Notes under the pieces: generated by a model
Seen by the model: the letters and a program-made list of their open reading frames with translations, nothing else
Databases searched by the model: none
Told to the model about the DNA's origin: nothing
Position numbers and translations under genes: made by a program
From: Actinoplanes sp. DH11
Lineage (GTDB): Bacteria; Actinomycetota; Actinomycetes; Mycobacteriales; Micromonosporaceae
DNA length: 64,000 bases
Assembly: GCF_020873875.1 (NCBI RefSeq)
Contig: NZ_JAHWGU010000016.1
Span: forward strand, 124,001 to 188,000
Reading direction: 5' to 3'
Shown: positions 8,891 through 16,654 of the stretch, piece by piece
Layout of the letters: each line of letters begins with the position of its first letter
Position numbering within the stretch: the first letter of the stretch is position 1

Positions 8891-9628
8891 TTAGGACGGG
8901 CGCGGCGAAGGCCCGGTGATGTGCTGGCCGGTGGCGGCTCGCTGAACCGAATTGTCTGCCCGCGCGTTGGGGGCGCCGGCGCGTACCGCGTTGCGCCCGG
9001 CACCGGTGGCGGCCGGATCCTCTGCGTGCGCATTGAGTCGATGCGTGCCGGCGGGCTGACCGTCGACCGAGTGCGTGCCGGCCCGTTGTGCGGGTGCGAC
9101 CTGGTGGACGGCGGCCTGGTTGGTGAGAGCCGTGTGGACCGGGGCGGCCTGGACCGGCGTGGCTTGGACCGGGGTGGCTTGGACCGGGGTGGCTTGGACC
9201 GGCGTGGCTTGGATCGGGGCGGCCTGTTCGGCGGGCGCGGGCTGGTGTGCGGGCTGTGTGGGTCGGGTGTGGGGGCTGGTGGCCTCGCGCGGGGCCGGGA
9301 TCGGTGCCGGGCGGTGGACGAGGCCGGCTTCCCGGAGCCAGGTGAACCGGACGCCGGACAGGGTGACAGCGCTGCCGGCGGAGCAGAGGCCGGACTGCTG
9401 GGTGGCTTCCTCATGTCCGTAACTGATCATCAGGCTGACGTCGTCGGACCCGGCGCTGGTGTGCACCGCGTGGATTTCGCCGTAACCGGCCAGGCCGGTG
9501 GCGCCCCCGGTGAGCATCGTGGCGCGGCCGCGCAGGGGAATCGACAGCTCCTGGCCGCCGGCGCCGTGGATGTGCAGGGTGCCGGAGAGTCTCGGGGATC
9601 TGCGGCGTTCGAACCATCCGTTACCCAC
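8891..9628 (-). CDS. Unknown protein with beta-rich N-terminus and Pro-Val-Gln-Ala-Thr repeat tail
   Basis: 245 residues, family not recognised. The first 100 residues look like a compact beta-rich domain (TLHIHGAGGQELSIPLRG, GYGEIHAVHTSAGSDDVSLM, GSAVTLSGVRFTWL). The rest is a Pro/Ala/Gln/Thr-rich disordered tail with a five-residue repeat (PVQAT) from a 15-bp tandem array at 9136-9225. No signal peptide or membrane segment. Start chosen at GTG 9628 with a GAGG about nine bases upstream. The conserved-looking N-terminus supports a real gene; the tail may be variable between strains. Confidence 0.6.
   Translation of the reverse strand: MGNGWFERRRSPRLSGTLHIHGAGGQELSIPLRGRATMLTGGATGLAGYGEIHAVHTSAGSDDVSLMISYGHEEATQQSGLCSAGSAVTLSGVRFTWLREAGLVHRPAPIPAPREATSPHTRPTQPAHQPAPAEQAAPIQATPVQATPVQATPVQATPVQAAPVHTALTNQAAVHQVAPAQRAGTHSVDGQPAGTHRLNAHAEDPAATGAGRNAVRAGAPNARADNSVQRAATGQHITGPSPRPS
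9136..9225. repeat. 15-bp tandem repeat in coding sequence
   Basis: Six units with a constant 15-base period (starts at 9136, 9151, 9166, 9181, 9196 and 9211) encode the five-residue repeat of the unknown minus-strand protein. The period is a multiple of three, so copy changes keep the frame. Confidence 0.85.
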
Positions 9629-9827
9629 GGTGCACCGCCTCGGCCGGGAGTGTGTCGTCGTCGAGCACCCCTCGGACTGTAACGGCGCGCCGTGGCGATG
9701 GGCGGTTCTGTCACCGCTGCGGGTGATCGGATTCGGCCTGTAGGGCCTGGTTAACGCGTGGGTACGACGCCGACTGCAAGATCTCGGACAGTGTTCCGGA
9801 CACGCTGTGTGATCGCAGCCGGGTACG

Positions 9828-11729
9828 TCAGCGGCGTGCCCGGCGGCCGGCCGGGGGAGCGGAACTGGCCCGCGGCACCAGGGACGGCGCCACCACGACG
9901 TCCTCCGGTGGGTCGTCGCCGGCGGGGCGGCCCAGGTGACGCAGGAGCAGAGTCAGCGCGCGCCGGCCCAGTTCGGCGAAGTCCTGGTGGACGGTGGTGA
10001 GCGGGGGCATGAAGTATCCCGAGTCGGGCATGTCGTCGAACCCGACGACGCTCACCTCGTCGGGCACCCGGCGGCCCGCCTCGTGCAGCGCGCGCAGCAC
10101 GCCGAGGGCGATCCGGTCGTTGGCGCAGAACACCGCGGTCACGGCCGGGTCGGCGGCGAGGCGCCGGCCCTGCTCGTACCCGGCGGCCGCGTCCCACCAC
10201 CCGTAGGTCACCGGCGGCACCGGCGCGCCGGCGGCGTAGAGGGTCTCCCGCCAGCCGTCCACCCGCGCCTGTGCTTCGGGCCAGTCGGGTGGACCGGCGA
10301 CGTGGTGCACGGTGGTGTGGCCGAGTTCCAGCAGGTGGCGGGTAGCCAGCCGGGCCCCGGCGGCGTTGTCCACCCGGACCGTCGGGAACGGCTCGCGCGA
10401 AGGAGTGCCGACGGTGAGCGGCCGGGCGTCGAGCGCAGGCCGGGCATCGAGTGTCGGCCGGCCGTCGAGTGCGGGCTGGGCAGCGGGCGCGGGCTGGGCA
10501 TCGACTGCCGGCTCGCCATCGACTGCCGGCTCGCCATCGAGCGTGGGCTGGCCATCGAGCGCGGGTCCGGTACCGGGCGTCGGCCGAGCATCAGACGGCG
10601 GGGCGTCGAGGGTGGCGGGATGGAGGCCGGGGCCAGGCTGGGGGTCGAGCGTAGACCCCGGACCCGGCGCCCGCCGGGGGCCGAGGACTGTCGGCCCGGT
10701 GCTGAGGGTGGCCGGTCCGGTGCCGAGGACTGTCGGTCCGGGGCTGAGGCCGGCTCGCCGCGGCCCGAGGATCGTCGGCTCTTGGCCGAGGACGGCAGGC
10801 CGCGACGGGTCGGTGAACTTGGAGCCGCGTGCCGCCGGCGCGGGGGCCGGGCCGGCCGGGCCGGCGCCACCGACCGCGACGCAGGCCATGCCGCCGGGCG
10901 CGTGGGTCAGGGCGGTGATCACCGATGGCTTCGGCGCGATCGCGATGATGCCGTCGACGTCGTGCTGGGCGAGCCGGTCGACGGCCTCCAGTACCGGCTT
11001 GTGTTCCAGGTCGCGGACGGTGGCGACGCTGACCAGGTAACCGGCGGCGCGGGCGGCGCTCTCGATGCCGTACAGCATGGATTCCGGGCCGAACAGCGTG
11101 GTCTCGAAGCCGATGATGCCCAGCGTGTGCGATTCGCGGGTGGCCAGGGTGCGCGCGGCCAGGTTGCGACGGTAGTTGAGCGACCGCATCGCGGCCAGCA
11201 CCCGTTCCCGTGTCTCGGCGCGCACGTTCGGATGCTCGTTGATCACCCGGGAGACCGTCTGATGTGAGACGCCCGCCAGCTTCGCCACGTCCCGCATGAC
11301 GGTGCCGCGCTCCTTGCCGCTGCGGATCTCACGGCGGGCCCGCGGGCTCTTCCGGCCCGCGTCGTCCGGCGGGGCCGACGGCGTGGTGGTTCGGGCCGGC
11401 GGTGGTGTGATCCGGGCCGGCGGGGGCGTGGCGGTGCGGGCCGGTGGCGGCGTGGTGGCGTGGGCCGATTCGTCCGGGCGGGTTGCCGGCGCGGTGGCGC
11501 GCCCCGCGTCGTCCAGGCCGTCCGCCGGGGAAGTCCCGCGCGCGGACAGGGAAGCGGACGGGACAGCGGACAGGGAAGCGGACGGGACAGCGGACAGGGA
11601 AGCGGACGGGACAGCGGACACGGAACCGGCGCGGGCCGCCGGGGCAGCGTCGCGGGCTGCCGGTGCGGTCGCGGGTCCGGGCTGGTGGGCGCCGGGTTCC
11701 GGGCCCGGAGCGGGTGCTGGGGTCGCCAT
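9828..11729 (-). CDS. LacI-family transcriptional regulator with large low-complexity insertion, probable arabinose repressor
   Basis: 633 residues against about 340 for the family. A Pro/Ala-rich N-terminal extension (about 1-143) holds an eight-residue repeat (SAVPSASL). The LacI DNA-binding helix-turn-helix follows (MRDVAKLAGVSHQTVSRVIN, from about 145). The sugar-binding domain starts normally (LGIIGFETTLFGPE) and ends normally (FPTVRVDNAAGARLATRHLL, VFCANDRIALGVLRAL, SVVGFDDMPDSGYFMPPLTT), but about 158 residues of Pro/Gly/Leu/Asp repeats (288-446) interrupt it after AVGG. Start ATG 11729 is chosen for the AGGA upstream; longer frames run into the operator. It diverges from the arabinose importer, and operators flank both starts. 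Confidence 0.88.
   Translation of the reverse strand: MATPAPAPGPEPGAHQPGPATAPAARDAAPAARAGSVSAVPSASLSAVPSASLSAVPSASLSARGTSPADGLDDAGRATAPATRPDESAHATTPPPARTATPPPARITPPPARTTTPSAPPDDAGRKSPRARREIRSGKERGTVMRDVAKLAGVSHQTVSRVINEHPNVRAETRERVLAAMRSLNYRRNLAARTLATRESHTLGIIGFETTLFGPESMLYGIESAARAAGYLVSVATVRDLEHKPVLEAVDRLAQHDVDGIIAIAPKPSVITALTHAPGGMACVAVGGAGPAGPAPAPAARGSKFTDPSRPAVLGQEPTILGPRRAGLSPGPTVLGTGPATLSTGPTVLGPRRAPGPGSTLDPQPGPGLHPATLDAPPSDARPTPGTGPALDGQPTLDGEPAVDGEPAVDAQPAPAAQPALDGRPTLDARPALDARPLTVGTPSREPFPTVRVDNAAGARLATRHLLELGHTTVHHVAGPPDWPEAQARVDGWRETLYAAGAPVPPVTYGWWDAAAGYEQGRRLAADPAVTAVFCANDRIALGVLRALHEAGRRVPDEVSVVGFDDMPDSGYFMPPLTTVHQDFAELGRRALTLLLRHLGRPAGDDPPEDVVVAPSLVPRASSAPPAGRRARR
10392..10868. 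repeat. Low-complexity in-frame insertion inside the LacI sugar-binding domain
   Basis: About 477 bases of degenerate tandem repeats, including exact 18-bp units near 10500-10545, split the ligand-binding domain of the LacI regulator without breaking the frame. Related regulators pass directly from the first segment to the second. Confidence 0.75.
11543..11614. repeat. 24-bp tandem repeat, three copies
   Basis: Three 24-base units (starting 11543, 11567 and 11591) encode SAVPSASL repeats in the N-terminal extension of the LacI regulator. Confidence 0.85.
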
Positions 11730-11829
11730 TGGACGATTCCTAGCAGGTGACTGCCCGATGGCTCTGCGTGAGACCGCCGTTCTTGCAATCAGGCGGAAAC
11801 AAAGATCGGGATCTCTTGACGGTGACGTT

Positions 11830-11841
11830 GAGAACGGTAAC
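11830..11841. promoter_or_regulatory. LacI-type operator upstream of its regulator gene
   Basis: GAGAACGGTAAC shares the core GAACGGTAACAC with the site at 11928-11939. It lies about 100 bases upstream of the regulator start at 11729, consistent with autoregulation. Confidence 0.55.
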
Positions 11842-11927
11842 ACTCACGAAACGCAAGCTGTGACGCCAGTCGCAGTGGGTCGAAAATCCCTGCGGTCAGA
11901 CGTGTCGTGTCTGCCGCTGCTCAATTT

Positions 11928-11939
11928 GTGAACGGTAAC
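11928..11939. promoter_or_regulatory. LacI-type operator in front of the arabinose importer operon
   Basis: GTGAACGGTAAC, an imperfect palindrome with central CG, ends 13 bases before the importer start and immediately precedes its GGGAGG ribosome binding site. A repressor bound here would block transcription of the whole operon. Confidence 0.6.
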
Positions 11940-11952
11940 ACTTCGGGAGGTT

Positions 11953-12951
11953 ATGGTGCGCAGGAACTGGACCGCGGCCGCGCTGAGCGGCGTCCTGGCC
12001 GTCTCGGTGCTCGCCGGTTGCGGCGGCGGCGACGGCGGCAACGGTGGTGACAGCGGCTCGGGCAATGACGATGGCAAGATCACTCTTGGGTTCTCCCAGG
12101 TCGGCGCCGAGAGTGGTTGGCGTACCGCTAACACCAAGTCGATCCAGGAGTCCGCTGCATCGGCCGGTATCGATCTTAAGTTCTCCGACGCCCAGGGCAA
12201 GCAGGAGAACCAGATCTCGGCGATCCGCAACTTCATCACGCAGAAGGTCGACGTCATCGCCTTCTCGCCGGTGGTCACCTCCGGCTGGGACGCGGTGCTC
12301 CAGGAGGCCAAGGACGCCGACATCCCGGTGATCCTGACCGACCGCGCGGTGGACTCGCAGGACACCTCGCTCTTCAAGAGCTTCATCGGCTCGGACTTCG
12401 TCGTCGAGGGGCAGAAGGCCGGTGACTGGCTGCTCAAGGAGTACGAGGGCAAGAGTGAGCCGGTCAACATCGTGGAGCTGCAGGGCACCACGGGCTCGGC
12501 GCCGGCCCTCGACCGGCAGAAGGGCTTCCAGGAGAAGATCGCGACGAACCCGAACATGAAGATCGTCAAGTCGCAGACCGGTGACTTCAAGCGTGCCGAC
12601 GGCAAGACGGTCATGGAGACCTTCCTGCAGTCCACCCCGGACATCGACGTGCTCTACGCGCACAACGACGACATGGGTCTCGGTGCCATCGAGGCGATCG
12701 AGGCGGCCGGCAAGAAGCCCGGTACCGACATCAAGATCATCACGGTGGACGCGGTCAAGGACGGCATGACGGCCCTCGCCGACGGCAAGATCAACTTCAT
12801 CGTCGAGTGCAGCCCGCTCCTCGGCCCGCAGCTGATGGAGCTGGTCAAGAAGGCCGACGCCGGTGAGGAGATCCCGGCCCGGGTGCTCACCGAGGAGACC
12901 ACCTTCACCCAGGAGCAGGCGAAGGAAGCCCTCCCCACCCGCCAGTACTGA
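11953..12951 (+). CDS. Sugar ABC transporter substrate-binding lipoprotein, YtfQ-like
   Basis: 332 residues. A lipoprotein signal ends at LAGC (Cys23), then a Gly/Ser/Asp linker. The type I periplasmic-binding fold follows with YtfQ-like features: LGFSQVGAESGWRTANT at the start, DVIAFSPVVTSGWD, PVILTDRAVD, GTTGSAPALDR, YAHNDDMGLGAIEAI and KIITVDAVKDGM. E. coli YtfQ binds galactofuranose; here the operon ends in araA, so L-arabinose (possibly the furanose form) is the likely ligand. A strong hairpin follows its stop, which could raise its level over the downstream genes. GTG at 11956 is an alternative start with better spacing from GGGAGG. Confidence 0.9.
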   Translation: MVRRNWTAAALSGVLAVSVLAGCGGGDGGNGGDSGSGNDDGKITLGFSQVGAESGWRTANTKSIQESAASAGIDLKFSDAQGKQENQISAIRNFITQKVDVIAFSPVVTSGWDAVLQEAKDADIPVILTDRAVDSQDTSLFKSFIGSDFVVEGQKAGDWLLKEYEGKSEPVNIVELQGTTGSAPALDRQKGFQEKIATNPNMKIVKSQTGDFKRADGKTVMETFLQSTPDIDVLYAHNDDMGLGAIEAIEAAGKKPGTDIKIITVDAVKDGMTALADGKINFIVECSPLLGPQLMELVKKADAGEEIPARVLTEETTFTQEQAKEALPTRQY

Positions 12952-12959
12952 TCGATCCC

Positions 12960-12992
12960 GCGGTGTCCCGGCCGGCCCGGCCGGGGCGCCGC
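12960..12992 (+). terminator. Intercistronic hairpin after the binding-protein gene
   Basis: A 14-bp stem (12960-12973 with 12979-12992, two G-T pairs) encloses a five-base loop, starting nine bases after the stop. No T-run follows. It probably acts as a partial terminator or mRNA 3' stabiliser between the binding protein and the ATPase genes. Confidence 0.6.
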
Positions 12993-13014
12993 GGAGGTTC
13001 GAAACGGAGCACGA

Positions 13015-14610
13015 ATGGGCGAGCAGTCCCCGGTCCTCGAGATGACCGGGATCCGAAAAGTCTTCCCCGGCGTCGTCGCACTCGACGGTGTCGATTTCCG
13101 GCTGTTCCCGGGCGAGATCCATGCGCTCATGGGTGAGAACGGAGCCGGCAAGTCCACCCTGATCAAGGTGCTGACCGGGGTCTACACCATCGACGGCGGC
13201 CAGGTGCGGCTCGGCGGCGAGGTGGTGCACATCAACGGACCCCTCCAGGCGCAGCAGGCCGGGATCAGCACCGTCTACCAGGAGGTCAACCTCTGCACCA
13301 ACCTCTCGGTGGCGGAGAACATCTTCATCGGGCGCGAGCCGCGCAAGTTCGGCCGGATCCAGTGGGGCCAGATGCGGCGGCGCGCGAGCGAGCTGCTCGC
13401 CCGGCTCGATCTGAACATCGACGTGTCGGCGCCGCTCAACACGTACTCCCTGGCGATCCAGCAGATGGTCGCCATCGCCCGCGCGATAAACGTGCCCACC
13501 GCCGGTCCGGCCGCCACCTCCGCGACCGGCACCGCCTCCGGGACGGGCACCGCCGCCGGTGGCGGAGCCAAGGTGCTGATCCTGGACGAGCCGACGTCCA
13601 GTCTGGACGCCTCCGAGGTGGCGCAGCTCTTCGCGGTCATGCGGCGGCTCAAGGCGGACGGCGTGGCGATCCTCTTCGTCTCGCACTTCCTGGACCAGAT
13701 CTACGAGGTCTCGGACCGGCTCACCGTGCTGCGCAACGGCCAGCTCATCGGTGAGTACCGGACCGCGGAGCTGCCGCAGGTCAAGCTGGTCGAGAAGATG
13801 ATCGGCAAGGAGCTGGCGGCGCTCGAGGACCTGGAGGACAAGGCCCAGCGGTCGCGCGAGCGCACCGCCGGCGCCGAGCCGATCGTCGAGGCCAGGGGGC
13901 TGGGCCGGGCCGGCGCGATCGCGCCGTTCGACCTGACCATCCACGCCGGCGAGGTGGTCGGCCTGGCCGGGCTCCTCGGTTCCGGCCGCACCGAGCTGGC
14001 CCGGCTGCTCTTCGGCGCCGACCGGGCCGACTCCGGCGAGCTGCGTTTCGCGGGCAAGCCGGTCACCCTGCGCGACCCGCAGGTGGCGATGAAGCGGGGG
14101 ATCGCGTTCTCCTCGGAGAACCGGCGCACCGAGGGCATCATCGGCGACCTCAGCGTCCGGGAGAACATCATCCTGGCGCTGCAGGCCTCCCGTGGCTGGA
14201 CCCGGCCGATCCCGCGCCGCCGGCAGGACGAGATCGTCGAGAAGTACATCAAGGCGCTGCAGATCCGGCCGGCCGACCCGGAGCGTCCGGTCCGCAACCT
14301 CAGCGGCGGCAACCAGCAGAAGGTGCTGCTGGCCCGCTGGCTGATCACCGAGCCGCGGCTGCTGATCATCGACGAGCCGACCCGGGGCATCGACGTCGGC
14401 GCCAAGGCGGAGATCCAGAAACTGGTCGCCGAACTCTCCGACGGCGGGATGGCGGTGCTCTTCGTCAGCGCCGAGCTGGAGGAGGTGCTCCGGCTCAGCC
14501 ACAAGATCGAGGTGCTGCGCGACAGGCATCTCGTCGAGGAGCTGCAGAACACCGAGGGCGTCGACGCCGACCGCATCATGCAGACCATCGCCAGCGGAGC
14601 CACCTCATGA
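13015..14610 (+). CDS. Sugar ABC transporter ATPase with two nucleotide-binding domains, YtfR-like
   Basis: 531 residues, the fused two-domain ATPase of carbohydrate uptake systems. The N-terminal domain has Walker A GENGAGKST (41-48), Q-loop TVYQEVNL, a degenerate signature (YSLAIQQMVAIARA) and Walker B VLILDEPTSSLD. The C-terminal domain has a degenerate Walker A (GLLGSGRTEL), the intact signature NLSGGNQQK and Walker B LLIIDEPTRGID. Such asymmetry is usual for the family. Unusual is a Thr/Ala/Gly-rich insertion (about 161-185, 13495-13569) between signature and Walker B of the first domain. It overlaps the next permease gene by four bases. Confidence 0.92.
   Translation: MGEQSPVLEMTGIRKVFPGVVALDGVDFRLFPGEIHALMGENGAGKSTLIKVLTGVYTIDGGQVRLGGEVVHINGPLQAQQAGISTVYQEVNLCTNLSVAENIFIGREPRKFGRIQWGQMRRRASELLARLDLNIDVSAPLNTYSLAIQQMVAIARAINVPTAGPAATSATGTASGTGTAAGGGAKVLILDEPTSSLDASEVAQLFAVMRRLKADGVAILFVSHFLDQIYEVSDRLTVLRNGQLIGEYRTAELPQVKLVEKMIGKELAALEDLEDKAQRSRERTAGAEPIVEARGLGRAGAIAPFDLTIHAGEVVGLAGLLGSGRTELARLLFGADRADSGELRFAGKPVTLRDPQVAMKRGIAFSSENRRTEGIIGDLSVRENIILALQASRGWTRPIPRRRQDEIVEKYIKALQIRPADPERPVRNLSGGNQQKVLLARWLITEPRLLIIDEPTRGIDVGAKAEIQKLVAELSDGGMAVLFVSAELEEVLRLSHKIEVLRDRHLVEELQNTEGVDADRIMQTIASGATS
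13495..13569 (+). repeat. Low-complexity in-frame insertion in the ABC ATPase
   Basis: About 25 codons rich in Thr, Ala and Gly separate the signature region from Walker B in the first ATPase domain, where homologues have only a few residues. Confidence 0.65.
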
Positions 14611-15632
14611 CATCCCTTCTGAAGAACCGGCTGTTCTGGCCCGCCGCGATCCTGGTGGTGATGCTCGTCGTCAACGCGTTCACCTCGAACCAGTTCATCA
14701 CCGTGCGCGACGGGCACCTCTTCGGCAGCCTGATCGACATCCTGCGGGGCAGCGCGCCGCTGCTCCTGGTCGCACTCGGGATGACCCTCGTCATCGCCAC
14801 GGGCGGCATCGATCTCTCGGTCGGCGCCGTGATGGCGATCTCCGGCGCCGTCGCGTGTCTGCTGATCCGGGACCTCAGCGATCAGAACAGTGTCGGCCCG
14901 GTCCTGCTGATCATGCTGGTGGCGGTGGGAGTGTCGCTGCTCGCCGGCCTGTGGAACGGAGCGCTGGTCGCCGTCGTCGGCATTCAGCCGATCATCGCGA
15001 CGCTGATCCTGATGGTGGCCGGACGCGGCATCGCCCAGCTGGTCACGGACGGTCAGATCATCAATGTGCAGTCCGGCCCGTACGCGACGATTGCCTCCGG
15101 CTTCTTCCTCGCCCTGCCGGTGGCCTTCCTGATCGCCGCCGCGGCGGTCGTGCTGATCACGCTGCTGACCCGGCGCACCGCGCTGGGCCTGCTGCTGGAA
15201 TCGGTGGGCGGCAGCCCCACCGCGAGCCGCCTGGCCGGCATCCGGGCCCGGCGGATCACCGTGATGGTGTACGTGGTCTCCGGCGGTTTCGCCGGGCTGG
15301 CCGGTCTCATCTACAGCGCGAACATCAAGAGTGCGGACAGCATCTCGGCGGGCAACCTGATCGAGCTGGACGCGATCCTCGCCGTGGTGATCGGCGGCAC
15401 CGCCCTGATCGGCGGGCGCTTCTCGATCGCCGGCACCGTGCTCGGCGCGGTCCTGATCCAGGCGATGACCGTCACGGTGGTCGCGGTCGGTGTGCCGTCC
15501 GAGGCGACGCTGCTGTTCAAGGCCGTCGTCGTGGTGGCGCTCTGCCTGTCCCAGTCCCCGGTCTTCCGGGAGAAGGTCTTCGGCCGGTTCACGCCGCGCC
15601 CGGCCGCGCGAGCGGAGGTTCCCGCGTCATGA
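14607..15632 (+). CDS. Sugar ABC transporter permease, YtfT-like
   Basis: 341 residues with eight to ten hydrophobic segments. It belongs to the BPD_transp_2 permease family of ribose/furanose importers, with the hallmarks GMTLVIATGGIDLSVGAVMAI near the N-terminus, GRRFSIAG-like loops near the C-terminus (IGGRFSIAGTVLGAVLIQAM) and AVVIGGTALIGG. It should pair with the next permease to form the membrane pore for the arabinose-type sugar. The start overlaps the ATPase stop (ATGA) and its stop overlaps the next start. Confidence 0.9.
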   Translation: MTSLLKNRLFWPAAILVVMLVVNAFTSNQFITVRDGHLFGSLIDILRGSAPLLLVALGMTLVIATGGIDLSVGAVMAISGAVACLLIRDLSDQNSVGPVLLIMLVAVGVSLLAGLWNGALVAVVGIQPIIATLILMVAGRGIAQLVTDGQIINVQSGPYATIASGFFLALPVAFLIAAAAVVLITLLTRRTALGLLLESVGGSPTASRLAGIRARRITVMVYVVSGGFAGLAGLIYSANIKSADSISAGNLIELDAILAVVIGGTALIGGRFSIAGTVLGAVLIQAMTVTVVAVGVPSEATLLFKAVVVVALCLSQSPVFREKVFGRFTPRPAARAEVPAS

Positions 15633-16654
15633 CGACCATCGACGCCACGCCGGACACCGGCAACAAGAAGGACTCGCCGAGCAACCCGCGCCGCCGGGTC
15701 TATCGGCCGAACACCAGGTACATCCCGATCCTGGCGACTCTCGCCCTGCTGGTGATCATGTACGGGGGCGCGGTCGCCAACTACGAGAACTTCGGTCAGC
15801 CGAGCGTCGTGGTGAACCTGTTCCGCGACAACGCGGTGCTGCTGGTGGTCACGGTCGGCATGACGTTCGTGATCCTCACCGGCGGCATCGACCTGTCCGT
15901 CGGCGCGGTCATCTCGCTGACCACCACGCTGACCGCCACCCTGCTCCAAGGGGGCTGGCCGCCGCTCGTCGTGCTGGTGCTGGTGCTGCTGATCGGATCG
16001 CTGATCGGTGCCGGACAGGGCGCGGTGATCCACTTCTTCAAGGTGGAGCCGTTCATCGCCACCCTGGCCGGGCTCTTCCTGGCCCGCGGCCTGGCGCTCT
16101 TCATCAACCAGCAGTCGATCCCGATCCGCGACGAGACCTGGAAGGCGATCTCGGAGTACCGGATCCCGCTCGCCGACGGCGTCGTCACCAAGCCGGTCGC
16201 CGTCGTCGCGGTCGCCGCGGTGCTGATCGCCGCGGCGGTGCTGGCCTGGACCCGGTTCGGCCGCAACGTGTACGCGATCGGCGGCAGCGCCGACTCGGCA
16301 CTGCTGATGGGACTGCCGGTCGGCCGTACCCGGATCGCGGTCTACACCCTCAGCGGGTTCTGCGCCGCGCTCGGCGGCGTGCTGTTCAGCATCAACTCCA
16401 CCTCCGGGTGGGCGTTGCAGGGCAACGGCCTCGAACTGGACGCGATCGCCGCCTGCGTCATCGGTGGTGTGCTGCTTACCGGCGGTTCCGGTTACGTCTT
16501 CGGCGCGCTGCTCGGCGTGCTGGTCACCGGACTGATCCAGACGATCATCATCTTCCAGGGCGACCTGAACGCCGCCTGGACCCGGATCATCGTCGGTGTC
16601 CTGCTCTTCGCCTTCATCGTTCTGCAGCGACTTGTTACCAGAAAGGCGAAGTGA
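15629..16654 (+). CDS. Sugar ABC transporter permease, YjfF-like
   Basis: 341 residues. The frame is open far upstream, but ATG 15629 overlaps the previous stop by four bases and gives a normal permease N-terminus with a short polar leader (to about residue 30) before the first membrane helix. Family hallmarks: GMTFVILTGGIDLSVGAVISL, FIATLAGLFLARGLALFI, AIGGSADSALLMGLPVGRT and GVLLTGGSGYVFGALLGVL. Partner of the preceding permease in one importer. The downstream araA start is coupled to its stop (GTGA). Confidence 0.9.
   Translation: MTTIDATPDTGNKKDSPSNPRRRVYRPNTRYIPILATLALLVIMYGGAVANYENFGQPSVVVNLFRDNAVLLVVTVGMTFVILTGGIDLSVGAVISLTTTLTATLLQGGWPPLVVLVLVLLIGSLIGAGQGAVIHFFKVEPFIATLAGLFLARGLALFINQQSIPIRDETWKAISEYRIPLADGVVTKPVAVVAVAAVLIAAAVLAWTRFGRNVYAIGGSADSALLMGLPVGRTRIAVYTLSGFCAALGGVLFSINSTSGWALQGNGLELDAIAACVIGGVLLTGGSGYVFGALLGVLVTGLIQTIIIFQGDLNAAWTRIIVGVLLFAFIVLQRLVTRKAK

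Noticed and set aside
11896..14529. An 877-residue minus-strand open frame
   Set aside because: Antisense shadow of the YtfQ/YtfR-like genes. No domains and a Leu/Asp/Arg-biased composition.
14855..16650. Extended N-termini for the second permease and for AraA
   Set aside because: The extra residues are shadows of the preceding genes. Four-base overlaps (15629 and 16651) give normal lengths.
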